From: Microbacterium elymi
GTDB lineage: Bacteria > Actinomycetota > Actinomycetes > Actinomycetales > Microbacteriaceae
DNA: 64,000 bases
Direction: 5' to 3'
NCBI RefSeq assembly: GCF_021582895.2
Contig: NZ_CP091139.2
Span: 2,356,001-2,420,000, forward strand
This document shows positions 1 to 9,601 of the stretch, piece after piece. Numbering within the stretch: the stretch's first letter is position 1; every line of letters begins with the position of its first letter. The notes under the pieces were generated by a model. It ran no database searches and was not told the DNA's origin. It saw only the letters and a program-made list of their open reading frames with translations. Position numbers and translations under genes: made by a program.

Positions 1-965
1 CGTCGTGCCTCCCAGGCGCTGCGCACCATCTCGTCGACGGTGTAGCGGTTGGCCCAATCCAGGTCGCGGGCGGCCAGTTCGCCGGTCGCGACGATGCGAT
101 CCGGGTCGCCGGGACGGCGCGGGGCGACCTCCGGAGTGAACGGGATGCCGGTGGCCCGGGCCACGGCATCCATGATCTCGCGCACCGACAGCCCGTTCTG
201 CGAGCCGAGGTTGTAGGCCGGCTCGATCGGCTGCCCGCCCGCCAGCCGCTGCGCCGCCACGACGTGCGCGGCCGCGATGTCGGCCACGTGCACGTAGTCG
301 CGCAGGTTCGTGCCGTCCGGCGTGTCGTAGTCGTCGCCGAAGATCTTCGGCGTGCGCCCGGCCAGCAGCGCCTCGAACACGAGCGGGAACAGGTTGTGCG
401 GGCTGGTATCGTACACGGCGGTGTCGCCCGAGCCGACCACGTTGAAGTACCGCAGCGAGGTGTGCCGGAGCGGATGCGGCGACCCGGCGGTCGCGACGCC
501 CTGATCGGCGATCAGCCATTCGCCGACGAGCTTGGACTCGCCGTAGGGCGAGGTCGGATGCTTGGGGGTGTCCTCGGTGACCAGGGCGACATCCGGCGTG
601 CCGAACACCGCGGCCGACGACGAGAACACCAGGTTGGCCACGCCGGCGGCATCCATCGCCTCGAGCACGACCCGCGTGCCCTCGACGTTCTGCGCGTAGG
701 TGTGCAGCGGTCGCTGCACCGAGACGCCGGCGTACTTGAACCCGGCGACATGGATGACGCCCTGAACCTCCTGCTCACGCAGTGTGTCCTCGACCAGCGG
801 GCGGTCCAGGATCGAGCCGCGCACGAGCGGAACCCCGTCCGGCACGAAGCCGGCGTGGCCGCTGCTCAGGTCGTCGATGACGACCGGCTCGAGCCCCGCG
901 GCGGCCAGGGCGCGGACGATGTGGGCGCCGATGTAGCCGGCTCCGCCGGTGACAAGCCAGGTCAT
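1..965 (-). CDS. galE: UDP-glucose 4-epimerase, C-terminus beyond window edge
   Basis: Interconverts UDP-glucose and UDP-galactose in the cytoplasm (Leloir pathway, cell-wall sugar supply). About 321 residues are visible in one unbroken frame from the ATG at 965. The Rossmann NAD motif TGGAGYIGAH is at residues 6-15, the SSSAAVFG serine block near 115-122, and the catalytic pair as YGESK (Tyr141, Lys145). The carboxy end (about 10-20 residues) lies outside the window. A GAGGAG ribosome site precedes the start. The neighbouring pgm makes the glucose-1-phosphate that feeds UDP-sugar synthesis, which fits. An NDP-sugar epimerase of other specificity is possible, but all visible signatures are GalE-like. 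Confidence 0.93.
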   Translation of the reverse strand, partial: MTWLVTGGAGYIGAHIVRALAAAGLEPVVIDDLSSGHAGFVPDGVPLVRGSILDRPLVEDTLREQEVQGVIHVAGFKYAGVSVQRPLHTYAQNVEGTRVVLEAMDAAGVANLVFSSSAAVFGTPDVALVTEDTPKHPTSPYGESKLVGEWLIADQGVATAGSPHPLRHTSLRYFNVVGSGDTAVYDTSPHNLFPLVFEALLAGRTPKIFGDDYDTPDGTNLRDYVHVADIAAAHVVAAQRLAGGQPIEPAYNLGSQNGLSVREIMDAVARATGIPFTPEVAPRRPGDPDRIVATGELAARDLDWANRYTVDEMVRSAWEAR

Positions 966-966
966 T

Positions 967-1086
967 TCACTCCTCTGCGGGACCGAGCAGCGGGGCGGAC
1001 GCGAAGCGGGCGCCGGCCGCGAGCAGCTGCTCGAGTTCGATCACGGTCACTTCATTCTGCCCGGTGCGCAGGAGCGGAGTCGGCAC
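967..1086 (-). CDS. Possible 39-residue leader ORF before galE
   Basis: A short frame starting GTG at 1086 and ending TGA two bases before the galE ATG. The C-terminal half (VIELEQLLAAGARFASAPLL) has natural actinobacterial codon use, and its last codons carry the galE ribosome site. I do not recognise the product. It could be translationally coupled to galE, the tail of an older gene, or chance coding. It starts just beyond the stop of the NTF2-fold gene. Confidence 0.3.
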   Translation of the reverse strand: MPTPLLRTGQNEVTVIELEQLLAAGARFASAPLLGPAEE

Positions 1087-1088
1087 GT

Positions 1089-1532
1089 CTACGCCGCGAG
1101 CCGGCGCTTCTCCCGTGCGTTGACGGCCGCCATGATGCGGTTGCGCTTGGTGTTCTGGAACGCCGCGCAGCGCCAGGTGTCGCCCTCGCGGACCATCACG
1201 AACGTCTGCACCTTGTCGTACCGCACCCGCTTCGGCTCGCCCTTGTAGAGGCCGCCCTCCGTGAGCACGACGGCGACGTCGGCGCCGAGCGGGCGCGCAT
1301 CGAGCACGCGCATCGCCATCCGGCTCCCGCGCTGCCAGCGCTCGAACACCGGCACGTGGTCCCGATGGATCTCGTCGCGACCGTCGCTGACGATCCCGGC
1401 GAAGATCACGTACGTCGCATCGGCGGTGAACTCGTCCGCGTAGGCGCCGGCATCGCCGGCGTCCCATGCCTGCCGCATCCGGTCCAGCGCGTCGTACACG
1501 CCCTGGGGGACGTTCGTCTGTGTCTTCATCAT
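1089..1532 (-). CDS. SnoaL/DUF4440-type NTF2-fold protein
   Basis: A 147-residue protein of the NTF2-like superfamily (SnoaL, ketosteroid isomerase, DUF4440). It begins with a helix region (ALDRMRQAWDAGDAGAYADE) and continues with the alternating strands of the cone-shaped fold. Some members are small hydrolases or isomerases and others only bind ligands, so no reaction can be assigned. Adjacent ATG codons at 1532 and 1529 follow an AAGGAG ribosome site. The gene is divergent from a PadR regulator across a 75-base gap with direct repeats, so PadR control is likely (inference). Confidence 0.75.
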   Translation of the reverse strand: MMKTQTNVPQGVYDALDRMRQAWDAGDAGAYADEFTADATYVIFAGIVSDGRDEIHRDHVPVFERWQRGSRMAMRVLDARPLGADVAVVLTEGGLYKGEPKRVRYDKVQTFVMVREGDTWRCAAFQNTKRNRIMAAVNAREKRRLAA

Positions 1533-1544
1533 GATCTCCTTATG

Positions 1545-1594
1545 GCAAGTCGCACTATCAATTAATGCAAACTGCACTATCCGCTGTCAAGTCG
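1545..1594. promoter_or_regulatory. Direct repeats between divergent NTF2-fold and PadR genes
   Basis: Two 15-base direct repeats, GCAAGTCGCACTATC (1545-1559) and GCAAACTGCACTATC (1567-1581), differ at three positions and are spaced 22 bases apart, so they lie on the same face of the helix. A weaker third copy, CAAGTCG, starts at 1588. They fill the only intergenic space available to both promoters, so they are a plausible binding site for the PadR protein (inference). The block is AT-rich compared with its surroundings. Confidence 0.5.
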
Positions 1595-1607
1595 TAGACT
1601 CGGGCGC

Positions 1608-2180
1608 GTGACCGAGACCGCCCGACAGCTGACCCGCGACGAGCGCGATCTGCCGGGTCTCACGGTGCTGGCCCTGCTCACCCGCGGGCCGCGGCATCCG
1701 TACGACATCCACCGGTTCGTGGTCGAGACGCGCAAGGACTTCGTCCTCGGCGCGCCCGCAGCATCTACCACGCCGTGCAGAGGCTGCAGGCGGCGCACCT
1801 CATCGAGCCGATCGGCTCGGAGCAGGCCGGGGGCCGCCCCGAGCGCACGGTGTTCGCGCTGACCGACGCCGGACGCTCCGAGGTCCGTCGGCGCGTGAGC
1901 ACCCTGCTCGCCGTGCCACAGGCCCATCGGACCATCACCGTCGCGGCGCTCTCGTTCATCGGCATCCTTCCGCGCAGCGAGGCGGTGCTCGCGCTGCGGG
2001 CGCGCGTGGCGACCCTCGACGCCGACATCGCCGTCGCCGCAAGCCGATCTCGAGGCCACCGGCGATCTTCCGCCCGTGCTGATCATCGAGGCGGAGTACG
2101 AAGACGACCAGCTGCGCGCGGAGCGCGCGTGGATCTCGGGTCTCATCGCGCGGCTGGAGGCCGGCGAGCTGGACTGGTGA
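1608..2180 (+). CDS. PadR-family transcriptional regulator (two frameshifts as sequenced)
   Basis: A winged-helix regulator of about 190 residues. PadR proteins bind DNA through an N-terminal wing (LTVLALLTRGPRHPYDIHRF) and dimerise through a C-terminal helical domain, here ending GLIARLEAGELDW. The start is the GTG at 1608. The frame is broken twice: one base is missing near 1753, beside CGCAGC, and one A is added near 2041 in CGCAAGCC. Reversing both gives one continuous protein. It is divergent from the NTF2-fold gene, a normal arrangement for PadR and its target. Confidence 0.8.
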
Positions 2181-2193
2181 GCGCCTCGGCCGG

Positions 2194-3834
2194 TCAGCCC
2201 TCGAGCGCGGCCGCGACGACCGCGCGCGCCTCCTCCTGCACCTGCGCAAGGTGCTCGGGTCCGCGCAGCGACTCGGCATAGAGCTTGTAGACGTCTTCGG
2301 TGCCGGACGGGCGTGCCGCGAACCAGGCGTGCTCGGTCTGCACCTTGAGCCCTCCGATCGCGGCGCCGTTGCCCGGCGCATGCGACAGCTTGGCCGTGAT
2401 CGGCTCTCCGGCCAGTTCGGTGGCGGTCACCGCCTCGGGCGCCAGCTTGGCCAGCGCGGCCTTCTGCTCGGGCGTGGCCGGGGCGTCCACCCGCTGGTAC
2501 GCGGATACCCCGAACTCGGCCTCCAGCTCGGCGTAGCGCTGTGACGGGGTCTTGCCGGTCACCGCCATGATCTCGCCGGCCAGCAGCGCCAGGAGGATGC
2601 CGTCCTTGTCGGTGGTCCACACCGAGCCGTCGCGGCGCAGGAACGACGCACCGGCCGACTCCTCGCCGCCGAATGCGACCGAGCCGTCCAGCAGCCCGGC
2701 CACGAACCACTTGAATCCCACCGGCACTTCGAGCAGGGGACGGCGGAGGGATGCTGCGACCTTGTCGATGATCATCGACGACACCAGCGTCTTGCCCACC
2801 GCGGCATCCGCGGGCCAGTCGGGCCGGTGCGCGAACAGGTAGTCGATCGCGACGGCCAGGTAGTGGTTGGGATTCATCAGGCCCGCGTCGGGGGTGACGA
2901 TCCCGTGTCGGTCGGCGTCGGCGTCGTTGCCGGTGAGCAGGTCGTACTCGCTGCGCTTGGCGACCAGGGCGGCCATCGCCGACGGCGAGGACGGGTCCAT
3001 CCGGATCTTCTCGTCCCAGTCCAGCGTCATGAACCGCCAGGTCGGGTCGACCTCGGGGTTGACCACGGTCAGATCCAGCTCGTAGTGCTCGGCGATCAGC
3101 GCCCAGTACTCCACCGACGCCCCGCCCAGCGGGTCGGCGCCGATCCGCACCCCCGCGCGCTTGATCGCCTCGACGTCGATGATGGTGTGCAGGTCCTCGA
3201 CGTACCGCTGACGGAAGTCGTATCGCCCCAGGGTGCCCGCGTCCAGGTCTGCGAACCGGGTGCGGTGCACGTCCTCCAAGCCGCCGGCGATCAGCACGTT
3301 CGCGCGGTCGGCGATCCACCCGGTGGCGTCGGTGTCGGCCGGTCCGCCGTTCGGCGGGTTGTACTTGAACCCGCCGTCGGCCGGCGGGTTGTGGCTGGGG
3401 GTGACGACGATCCCGTCCGCGCGCGCCGGGTCGGTGGCCTCGCGTCCGCGGTTGTGGGTGAGGATGGCGTGGCTCAGCGACGGCGTCGGCACCCAGGAGT
3501 CACGGGAGTCGATGTGCACGTCGACGCCGTTCGCGACCAGCACCTCGATCGCGGTGCGCTCCGCCGGGCGCGACAGGCCGTGCGTGTCGCGACCCAGGAA
3601 CAGCGGGCCGGCGATTCCCTGCGCGTTGCGGTAGTCCACGATCGCCTGGCTGGTGGCCAGGATGTGGTCTTCGTTGAAGCTGCGGTTCAGCGACGAGCCG
3701 CGGTGGCCGCTCGTGCCGAACACCACGCGCTGGGTGGCGAGGGAGACATCCGGCTTCAGGTCGTAGTAGGCGTTGATGACCTCGTCGATGTCGATGAGAT
3801 CGGACTCGGCGGCGGGCTGTCCTGCACGGCTCAT
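2194..3834 (-). CDS. pgm: Phosphoglucomutase (alpha-D-glucose phosphate-specific)
   Basis: Interconverts glucose-1-phosphate and glucose-6-phosphate, linking glycolysis to glycogen, trehalose and UDP-sugar synthesis. It has 546 residues, the usual length for bacterial Pgm. The phosphoserine loop is TPSHNPP with Ser147, the metal loop is NDADADRHG, and the late phosphate-binding segment is ARPSGTED. The start at MSRAGQ (3834) was chosen because the protein aligns from there and the open frame further upstream has no family similarity. No frameshift is seen. It lies head-to-tail with the downstream-placed GH1 glucosidase gene, which releases glucose. Confidence 0.95.
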   Translation of the reverse strand: MSRAGQPAAESDLIDIDEVINAYYDLKPDVSLATQRVVFGTSGHRGSSLNRSFNEDHILATSQAIVDYRNAQGIAGPLFLGRDTHGLSRPAERTAIEVLVANGVDVHIDSRDSWVPTPSLSHAILTHNRGREATDPARADGIVVTPSHNPPADGGFKYNPPNGGPADTDATGWIADRANVLIAGGLEDVHRTRFADLDAGTLGRYDFRQRYVEDLHTIIDVEAIKRAGVRIGADPLGGASVEYWALIAEHYELDLTVVNPEVDPTWRFMTLDWDEKIRMDPSSPSAMAALVAKRSEYDLLTGNDADADRHGIVTPDAGLMNPNHYLAVAIDYLFAHRPDWPADAAVGKTLVSSMIIDKVAASLRRPLLEVPVGFKWFVAGLLDGSVAFGGEESAGASFLRRDGSVWTTDKDGILLALLAGEIMAVTGKTPSQRYAELEAEFGVSAYQRVDAPATPEQKAALAKLAPEAVTATELAGEPITAKLSHAPGNGAAIGGLKVQTEHAWFAARPSGTEDVYKLYAESLRGPEHLAQVQEEARAVVAAALEG

Positions 3835-3866
3835 TCCTCCAGTCTGCCCCGAATCCTCCGCTGCCG

Positions 3867-5293
3867 TCACCTTCGGTCTCGTCTGCGCAGCACCTCGGCG
3901 AGGTAGCGGTACGACTCCTTCTCGGTGCGGGTGCCGTCCGCGAAGTCGACATGGACCAGCCCGAAGCGCTGTGTGAACCCCGCCGCCCACTCCCAGTTGT
4001 CCAGCAGCGACCAGACGAAGAAGCCGCGCAGGTCGACGCCCTCCGCCTCGCCGCCCGGCGCGACCGCCGACAGCGCGCTGTCGAGGTGGCGGGCCAGGTA
4101 GTCGATGCGGCGGATGTCGGCGATCGTGCCGTCCGCCTGCACCACGTCGTCGAAGCTCGCCCCGTTCTCGGTGATCAGCACGGGCGGCAGGGCGTCGCCG
4201 TAGCGGTCGCGCAGCTGCGCCAGCACGGTGCCGAGGTATTCGGGCGCGATCGGCCACCCGAATCCGGTGGTCTCGTGAGTGGGCAGCGCTTCGAGCCGGA
4301 AGGGCAGCTCGGCCATCGCCGCGCTGACCCCGTCCGGGCTGTCGCCGGTGCCGGAGCCGGCGGCCACGACGCTGGGCATGTAGTAGTTCAGGCCGTAGAA
4401 GTCGAGGGGCTGACAGATCACAGCCAGGTCTTCGGCCGGCACCTCGGCCAGCGCCCCGAACAGCGTGGCGAGCTCGTCGGGCACCTCTGGATAGCGGCCG
4501 GTGAGCACCGGGTCGGCGAACACGCGATTGTGGATCACGTCGAACAGGAGGGCCATGACCGCGTCCTGCTCGCCGTCGCCGGCCGGCAGGACCGGCGTGT
4601 GCGCGTTGGTGATGCCGATCTGCCCGCGCACGCCGGCGGCCCGCAGCGCCTGCACCGCCAGGCCGTGGCCGAGCAGCTGGTGGTGGGCGGTGGGCAGTGC
4701 GTCGAACAGCAGGCTCTCGCCGGGCGCGTGCAGTCCCAGGGCGTACCCGTTGAGCGTGACCGTGGCCGGCTCGTTGATCGTGATCCAGCCGTCGATCCGG
4801 TCGCCGAAGCGTTCGCCGACCAGCCCGGCGAATTCGCCGAGGCGCAGCGCCGTGTCGCGGTCCCGCCAGCCGTGCGCATACTCCTCAGGGAGGTCCCAGT
4901 GCGACACGGTCGCGAAGGGCGAGATGCCGGCCGCCAGCAGCTCGTCCAGCAGCCGGTCGTAGAAGGCCGCGCCGTCGGGATCCAGCGGGCCGCGCCCTCC
5001 CGGCTCGAGCCGGGTCCAGCCGAGCGAGAAGCGATACGCGTCCACGCCCAGCCCGCTCATCAGCCGCACGTCCTCCGCGTGCCGGTGGAAGTGGTCGGCG
5101 GTGACGGCCGTGGTGCTGGCGTCGAGGATGCGCCCCGGCTGTTCGCTGAATCGGTCCCAGACGCTGAGCGTGCGGCGGCCCGCGTGCACGCAGCCCTCGA
5201 TCTGCGCGGCCGCGGTCGCGGTGCCGATGACGAAGCCCGCTGGGATCCGCTCGGCCAGCTGCTGCGGGTCAGAGGTGTCAGCGGCTCGGGCAT
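3867..5293 (-). CDS. GH1 beta-glucosidase (one N-terminal frameshift)
   Basis: A cytoplasmic family 1 glycoside hydrolase cleaving beta-glucosides to glucose. After restoration it has 475 residues. The acid/base glutamate is in TINEPATV and the nucleophile in LITENGASF. The N-terminal block GFVIGTATAAAQIEG and the C-terminal FFVWSLLDNWEW are typical. The start ATG (5293) follows AGGAG by about six bases. One C seems lost near 5268 beside CGCAGCAGC, so the first eight or nine codons are in a different frame; without the correction the frame runs upstream with no proper start. The substrate could be cellobiose or plant glucosides. Confidence 0.9.
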
Positions 5294-5402
5294 CACAGGC
5301 TCCTGGGGACGTCGGCGTCCGGTCGGGATCGGGCGGATGCGGGGCGGGCGCCCGCATCCGCCACTGTATCCGCGCCGACCGGCATCCCTCTAGGCTGAGC
5401 GG

Positions 5403-6363
5403 GTGACCGAGTCCGCCGCATCCCCCGCCCGTCGCGTCTACAGCTATCTCGGGCCGGCCGGCACCTTCACCGAGGCCGCGCTGGCGCAGGTCCCGGAGGC
5501 GCGCGGGCAGATCTGGCGGACCGTGCGCAACGTCCCCGAGGCGCTCGCCGATGTCGTGGAGGGACGGTCGGATGCCGCGATGATCGCGATCGAGAACTCG
5601 GTCGACGGCGGGGTGAGCACGACGCAGGACGCGCTGGCGACGATCCCCGGGTTGCGGATCGTCGGCGAGTACCTGGTGCCGGTCCAGTTCGTGCTGGTGG
5701 CCCGTCCAGGCACCGCGCTGGAGGACGTGTCCCTGATCGCGGCGCATCCGGTCGCGTACGGGCAGTGTCTGCGCTGGCTCACCGACAACCTGCCGGCGCA
5801 TGCCCACCTGCCGGCATCCAGCAACGTCGCGGCGGCGCTGGAGATGCTGGACGGCACCTCGAACGCGGATGCCGCGATCGCACCGCCCGGGATCATCGAT
5901 CATCACGAGCTCGCGCTGCTGGCCGAGAACATCGGTGACAACCCGCGGGCGGTCACCCGCTTCGTGCTGGTCTCGCGCACGGTCACGCCCCCGCCGCCGA
6001 CCGGGGCGGACAAGACCTCGCTCATCGTCGAGCTGCCCGACGATCACCCCGGCGCCCTGCTGGACATGCTCGAGCAGTTCGCGACGCGCGGCATCAATCT
6101 GTCGCTGCTGGCGTCGCGTCCGATCGGCGACGAACTGGGCCGCTACCGATTCGTGGTGGATGCCGACGGCCATGTGTTCGACGAGCGGATGGCCGACGCG
6201 CTGCTCGGGCTTGCGTCGCTTCAGTCCGCAGGTCGTGTTCCTCGGGTCCTACCCGCGCGCGGACCGCGCGATCGTGCACTACCCGGACCGCTACGCCGAC
6301 GAGGTGTTCGTCGAGGCGCGCGACTGGTTGCGCGGCCTGATCGCCGGCGAACCGGACGAGTGA
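5403..6363 (+). CDS. pheA: Prephenate dehydratase (one frameshift)
   Basis: Converts prephenate to phenylpyruvate in phenylalanine synthesis. Restored length is 319 residues. The N-terminus YSYLGPAGTFTEAAL and the TRF motif (AVTRFVLVSR) mark the catalytic domain. A C-terminal ACT domain (about residues 200-300, with LLASRPIG in place of the usual ESRP) should bind phenylalanine for feedback inhibition. One T is inserted near 6212, turning GGGCTGCG into GGGCTTGCG; without it the frame runs on to LRRFSPQVVFLGSYPRAD and ends at 6363. Start GTG at 5403. An essential biosynthetic gene carrying such a break argues for sequence error. Confidence 0.93.
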
Positions 6364-6436
6364 GCGGCTCCTCAGCTGCGGCGCCGCCCGGACATCCGCC
6401 TCGTGGACGAACTGTCGCGCTGGCTATCATGAGCCG

Positions 6437-7665
6437 GTGAACGCGCCAGATCAGCAGAACACTGCAACGGATTCCACTCCCGCGGCGCTGGCCGGCGTGC
6501 GGGTCCTCGACGTGTCGACCCTGTTCGCCGGGCCCTTGGCCGCCACATTCCTGGGTGATTTCGGGGCAGACGTCATCAAGGTGGAGCACCCCGATCGGCC
6601 CGACGCGGCTCGCGGACACGGGCCCCAGAAGCAGGGCGCGAGTCTGTGGTGGAAGACGCTCGGGCGCAACAAGCGCGATGTGACGATCAACCTGTCCCAG
6701 GCAGAGGGCGCCGAGATCCTGCTTGCGTCTGGTCGCCGACGCCGACGTGATGATCGAGAACTTCCGGCCCGGAACGCTCGAACGATGGGGGCTGAGTCCT
6801 GAGCGCCTGTTCGAGGCGAACCCGAGACTCGTGTTGGCCCGCGTCACGGCGTTCGGGCAGTTCGGTCCCTATTCCTCGCGGCCGGGGTTCGGCAGCCTCG
6901 CCGAGGCGATGAGCGGATTCGCCGCGCTCACCGGCGACCCTGACGGGCCTCCGACGCTCCCTCCCTTCGGACTCGCCGACGGGATCGCCGCCCTCGCGAC
7001 GGCCTACGCGATCATGGTCGGCATACGCGGGGCCGAGCGAGACGGACGCGGCCAGGTGATCGACATGGCGATCATCGAGCCGATCCTGATGATGCTCGGC
7101 GGGCAGATCACGGCATGGGACCAGCTGGGCGTCGTGCAGCCGCGCGTCGGCAACCGTTCGGTCAACAACGCGCCGCGCAACGTGTACCGCTCGAAGGACG
7201 GCGTCTGGCTCGCAGTCTCGACCAGTTCGCAGTCGATCGCCGAGCGAGTGATGCGGCTGGTCGGCCGGGCCGACGTCGTCGAACAGCGCTGGTTCGCGAC
7301 CGGTCATGACCGTGCCTTGCACGCCGACGAGCTCGACACCGCCGTGCAGGAATGGATCGGGGGACGCGACGCCGAAGAGGTCGTCTCCGCGTTCGAAGCC
7401 GCGAACGCCGCGATCTCACCCGTCTACGACGTGCGCGGTGTCATGGACGATCCGCAGTATCGGGCACTCGGGACGGTCGTCCGCGTCGAGGACGAGGATC
7501 TCGGCCCCATCGCCATGCAGAACGTCCTGTTCCGGATGTCGCGCACGCCCGGTGACATCCGATGGACAGGGCGCGGGCACGGACAGGACACCGACGCCGT
7601 TCTGGGCGGGCTCGGCTGCACCGACGCGCAAGCTGGCGGCGTTCAGGGAGGCGGGAACGATATGA
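6437..7665 (+). CDS. CaiB/BaiF family III CoA-transferase (two frameshifts)
   Basis: Family III CoA-transferases move CoA between a thioester donor and a carboxylic acid, activating the acid for breakdown. The 408-residue restored protein has the N-terminal GVRVLDVSTLFAGPLAAT and FGADVIKVEHP blocks, and IENFRPGTLERWG containing the conserved region before the catalytic domain. One T is added near 6723 (CTGCTTGCG) and one A near 7631 (GCGCAAGCTGG). Start GTG 6437; the stop overlaps the next ATG as ATGA, so it is translationally coupled to the CitE-like lyase. The pair suggests activation of a dicarboxylic or hydroxy acid followed by C-C cleavage (inference). Confidence 0.88.
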
Positions 7666-8466
7666 CGGTGCGGCGCATGGCGGGCCTGTACGTCCCGGGC
7701 GATCGACCCGACCGATTCACGAAGGCGCTGGCCAGCGGTGCCGACCTCGTCGTCATCGATCTGGAGGACGCCGTCGCCGCCGGCGCGAAGGCCGCAGGCG
7801 CGGGTCGCCGCCTGCGCCTGGGCCGCGGACCACGATCCGGCGGACGGCGTGACGATCCAGATCAGGGTGAACGCCGGCGACATCGACGATCTGCGAGCCG
7901 TCAGCGCGCTGCCTCCGTCGGTCGGGCTGCGCCTGCCCAAGGTGGAGGACGTCGCCACGGTGCAGACGGCGGCGGAGATCGCTCCCGGGCGCCCCATCGC
8001 GGCACTGCTCGAGTCGGCCGGTGCGGTGCTGTCGGCGGTCGCGATCGCGACCCACCCCGCCGTGACCGAGATCGCCCTCGGCGAGAGCGATCTGCGCAGC
8101 GAACTCGGCGGTGGTCAACCGGTCATCGACCATGCCCGCCTCACGGCCGTCTACGCCGCGCGCGCCGCCGGACTCGTGCCGCCGATGCTCTCCGCCTACC
8201 CCGCGATCGCCGATCTCGATGGGCTCGTCGCCGACACTCGCCGGGGGGCCGCACAGGGCCTTGTCGGACGGATGGCGGTCCATCCGTCGCAGATCGCTCC
8301 GATCGCCGCGGTGTTCCGCCCGTCCGACGCCGACCTCGCCTGGGCCAGGGATGTCGTCGCCGCAATGGGTGGCGGGGGCGGGGTCCGTCGTCTGCCCGAC
8401 GGGCAGATGATCGACGCGGCGATGCTCGGGAGGGCCCGTACCTTGCTCGATCGCGCTGCCGGTTGA
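7662..8466 (+). CDS. HpcH/HpaI-CitE family lyase (one frameshift)
   Basis: A 267-residue TIM-barrel protein of the CitE (citrate lyase beta / citramalyl- or malyl-CoA lyase) family, which cleaves 3-hydroxyacyl-CoA thioesters by a retro-Claisen reaction. Visible landmarks are RRMAGLYVPGDRPDRFTKAL, VIDLEDAV (metal-binding Glu/Asp), RVNA, VGLRLPKVED, ALLESAGAV and GRMAVHPSQI. A G is added near 7790, making GCCGCAGGCGC from GCCGCAGCGC. Four bases overlap the CoA-transferase gene. Substrates such as citramalyl-CoA or malyl-CoA are possible; the sequence does not choose between them. Confidence 0.87.
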
Positions 8467-8523
8467 CGACGCGTTTCCGGGTCGCTATCGTGTGCGCACC
8501 TGACCGGAGCCGCGGCTCCAAAC

Positions 8524-8537
8524 TGTAATCGTTTCCA
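8524..8537. promoter_or_regulatory. LacI-type operator before regulator 8564
   Basis: The 14-mer TGTAATCGTTTCCA is an imperfect palindrome around a central CG, matching the general LacI/GalR operator form TGGAAACGTTTCCA at 12 of 14 positions. It lies 27 bases before the LacI-family start codon and heads the importer operon, so autoregulation plus operon control is the likely function (inference). Confidence 0.6.
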
Positions 8538-8563
8538 CTGCCCCGCTCGATGAGGAGATGACG

Positions 8564-9601
8564 ATGGCGAGACCGACGCTTCATCAGGTCGCGGCAGCGG
8601 CGGGCGTGTCGATCGCGTCGGCATCACGCGCGCTGTCGGGCGGTGTCGCCAGCCCCCGGACCATCGCGAAGGTGCGGGCTGCGGCGCGGGAGCTCGGCTA
8701 CTTCCCGGATGCGACGGCACGCGCACTGCGGACCGGCGCTCCCCGGCGGATCACGTTCGCCGTCGACGACATCGGCAACCCGAACTACGTCGCGATGCTG
8801 CGCGCCATCGAGGCCGAAGTCGGCCACGGCGGTCCGTCGGTCAGTGTGACCTCGACCGGCAGCAGCGATCAGGCCGTCGAACTCGTCCGCCACGCGGCGA
8901 CGGCGGCGGACGGCATCATCATCTCCCCGATTCGGGTGAACGACCGGCTGCGGCGGGCGATCACCAACTCGCCGATCCCGGTGGTCGTGATCGGCTCCCT
9001 GGGCGAGGACGCCCCGGTCGACGTCGTCCACGTCGACTCCGCGAAGGGCATCGGCACCGCAGTGGCACACGTCGCCGCGCTGGGACGGCGCAACCTCGTG
9101 TTCCTCAATGGACCGTTGGACACCAACCCCGGATCCTCGCGCGAGCGCGGCTTCTACCGTGCCATCCGCACCGGCGGGCTGGACCCCGACCGCTGCCGGC
9201 AGGTTCTCGCCGACGACTTCACCGTCTCCGCCGCCCGAAAGACCGCCGCCCACCTGTTCGCGGGCTGGCAGCGCCGACGAGCCGTCGACCGTCCCGATGC
9301 CGTGATCGCGGCGAACGATCTCATGGCCATCGGCGCGATGAACGCCGCGACCGATGCCGGACTGCGCATCCCCGACGACGTCATGTTCACCGGAGTCGAT
9401 GACACCGAGATCGCGGCCGTGTACAACCCCAGCCTGACGAGCGTCTCGCTCGAGGCGGCGCAGCGGGGTCGGCTCGCCGCTCAGCTCCTGCTCGAGCGCT
9501 TCGAAGAGCCGCATCGCGCCCCTCATCTCGTCAGCGTCGAGCCCCGCCTCGTCGTGCGTCGGTCGACGACGATCAGCACCGCGGAAGTCCTGGCATCGTG
9601 A
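8564..9601 (+). CDS. LacI-family regulator of the ADP-ribosylglycohydrolase operon
   Basis: A 345-residue repressor. The N-terminal helix-turn-helix (LHQVAAAAGVSIASASRALS) is followed by the hinge and a periplasmic-binding-like effector domain with GVDDTEIAAVYNPSLTSV near the end. The ATG at 8564 is preferred to 8558 because it sits six bases after GAGGAG. The stop overlaps the first permease start (GTGA), so regulator and importer are one operon. The effector is probably the imported or processed sugar (inference). The frame is intact. Confidence 0.9.
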   Translation: MARPTLHQVAAAAGVSIASASRALSGGVASPRTIAKVRAAARELGYFPDATARALRTGAPRRITFAVDDIGNPNYVAMLRAIEAEVGHGGPSVSVTSTGSSDQAVELVRHAATAADGIIISPIRVNDRLRRAITNSPIPVVVIGSLGEDAPVDVVHVDSAKGIGTAVAHVAALGRRNLVFLNGPLDTNPGSSRERGFYRAIRTGGLDPDRCRQVLADDFTVSAARKTAAHLFAGWQRRRAVDRPDAVIAANDLMAIGAMNAATDAGLRIPDDVMFTGVDDTEIAAVYNPSLTSVSLEAAQRGRLAAQLLLERFEEPHRAPHLVSVEPRLVVRRSTTISTAEVLAS

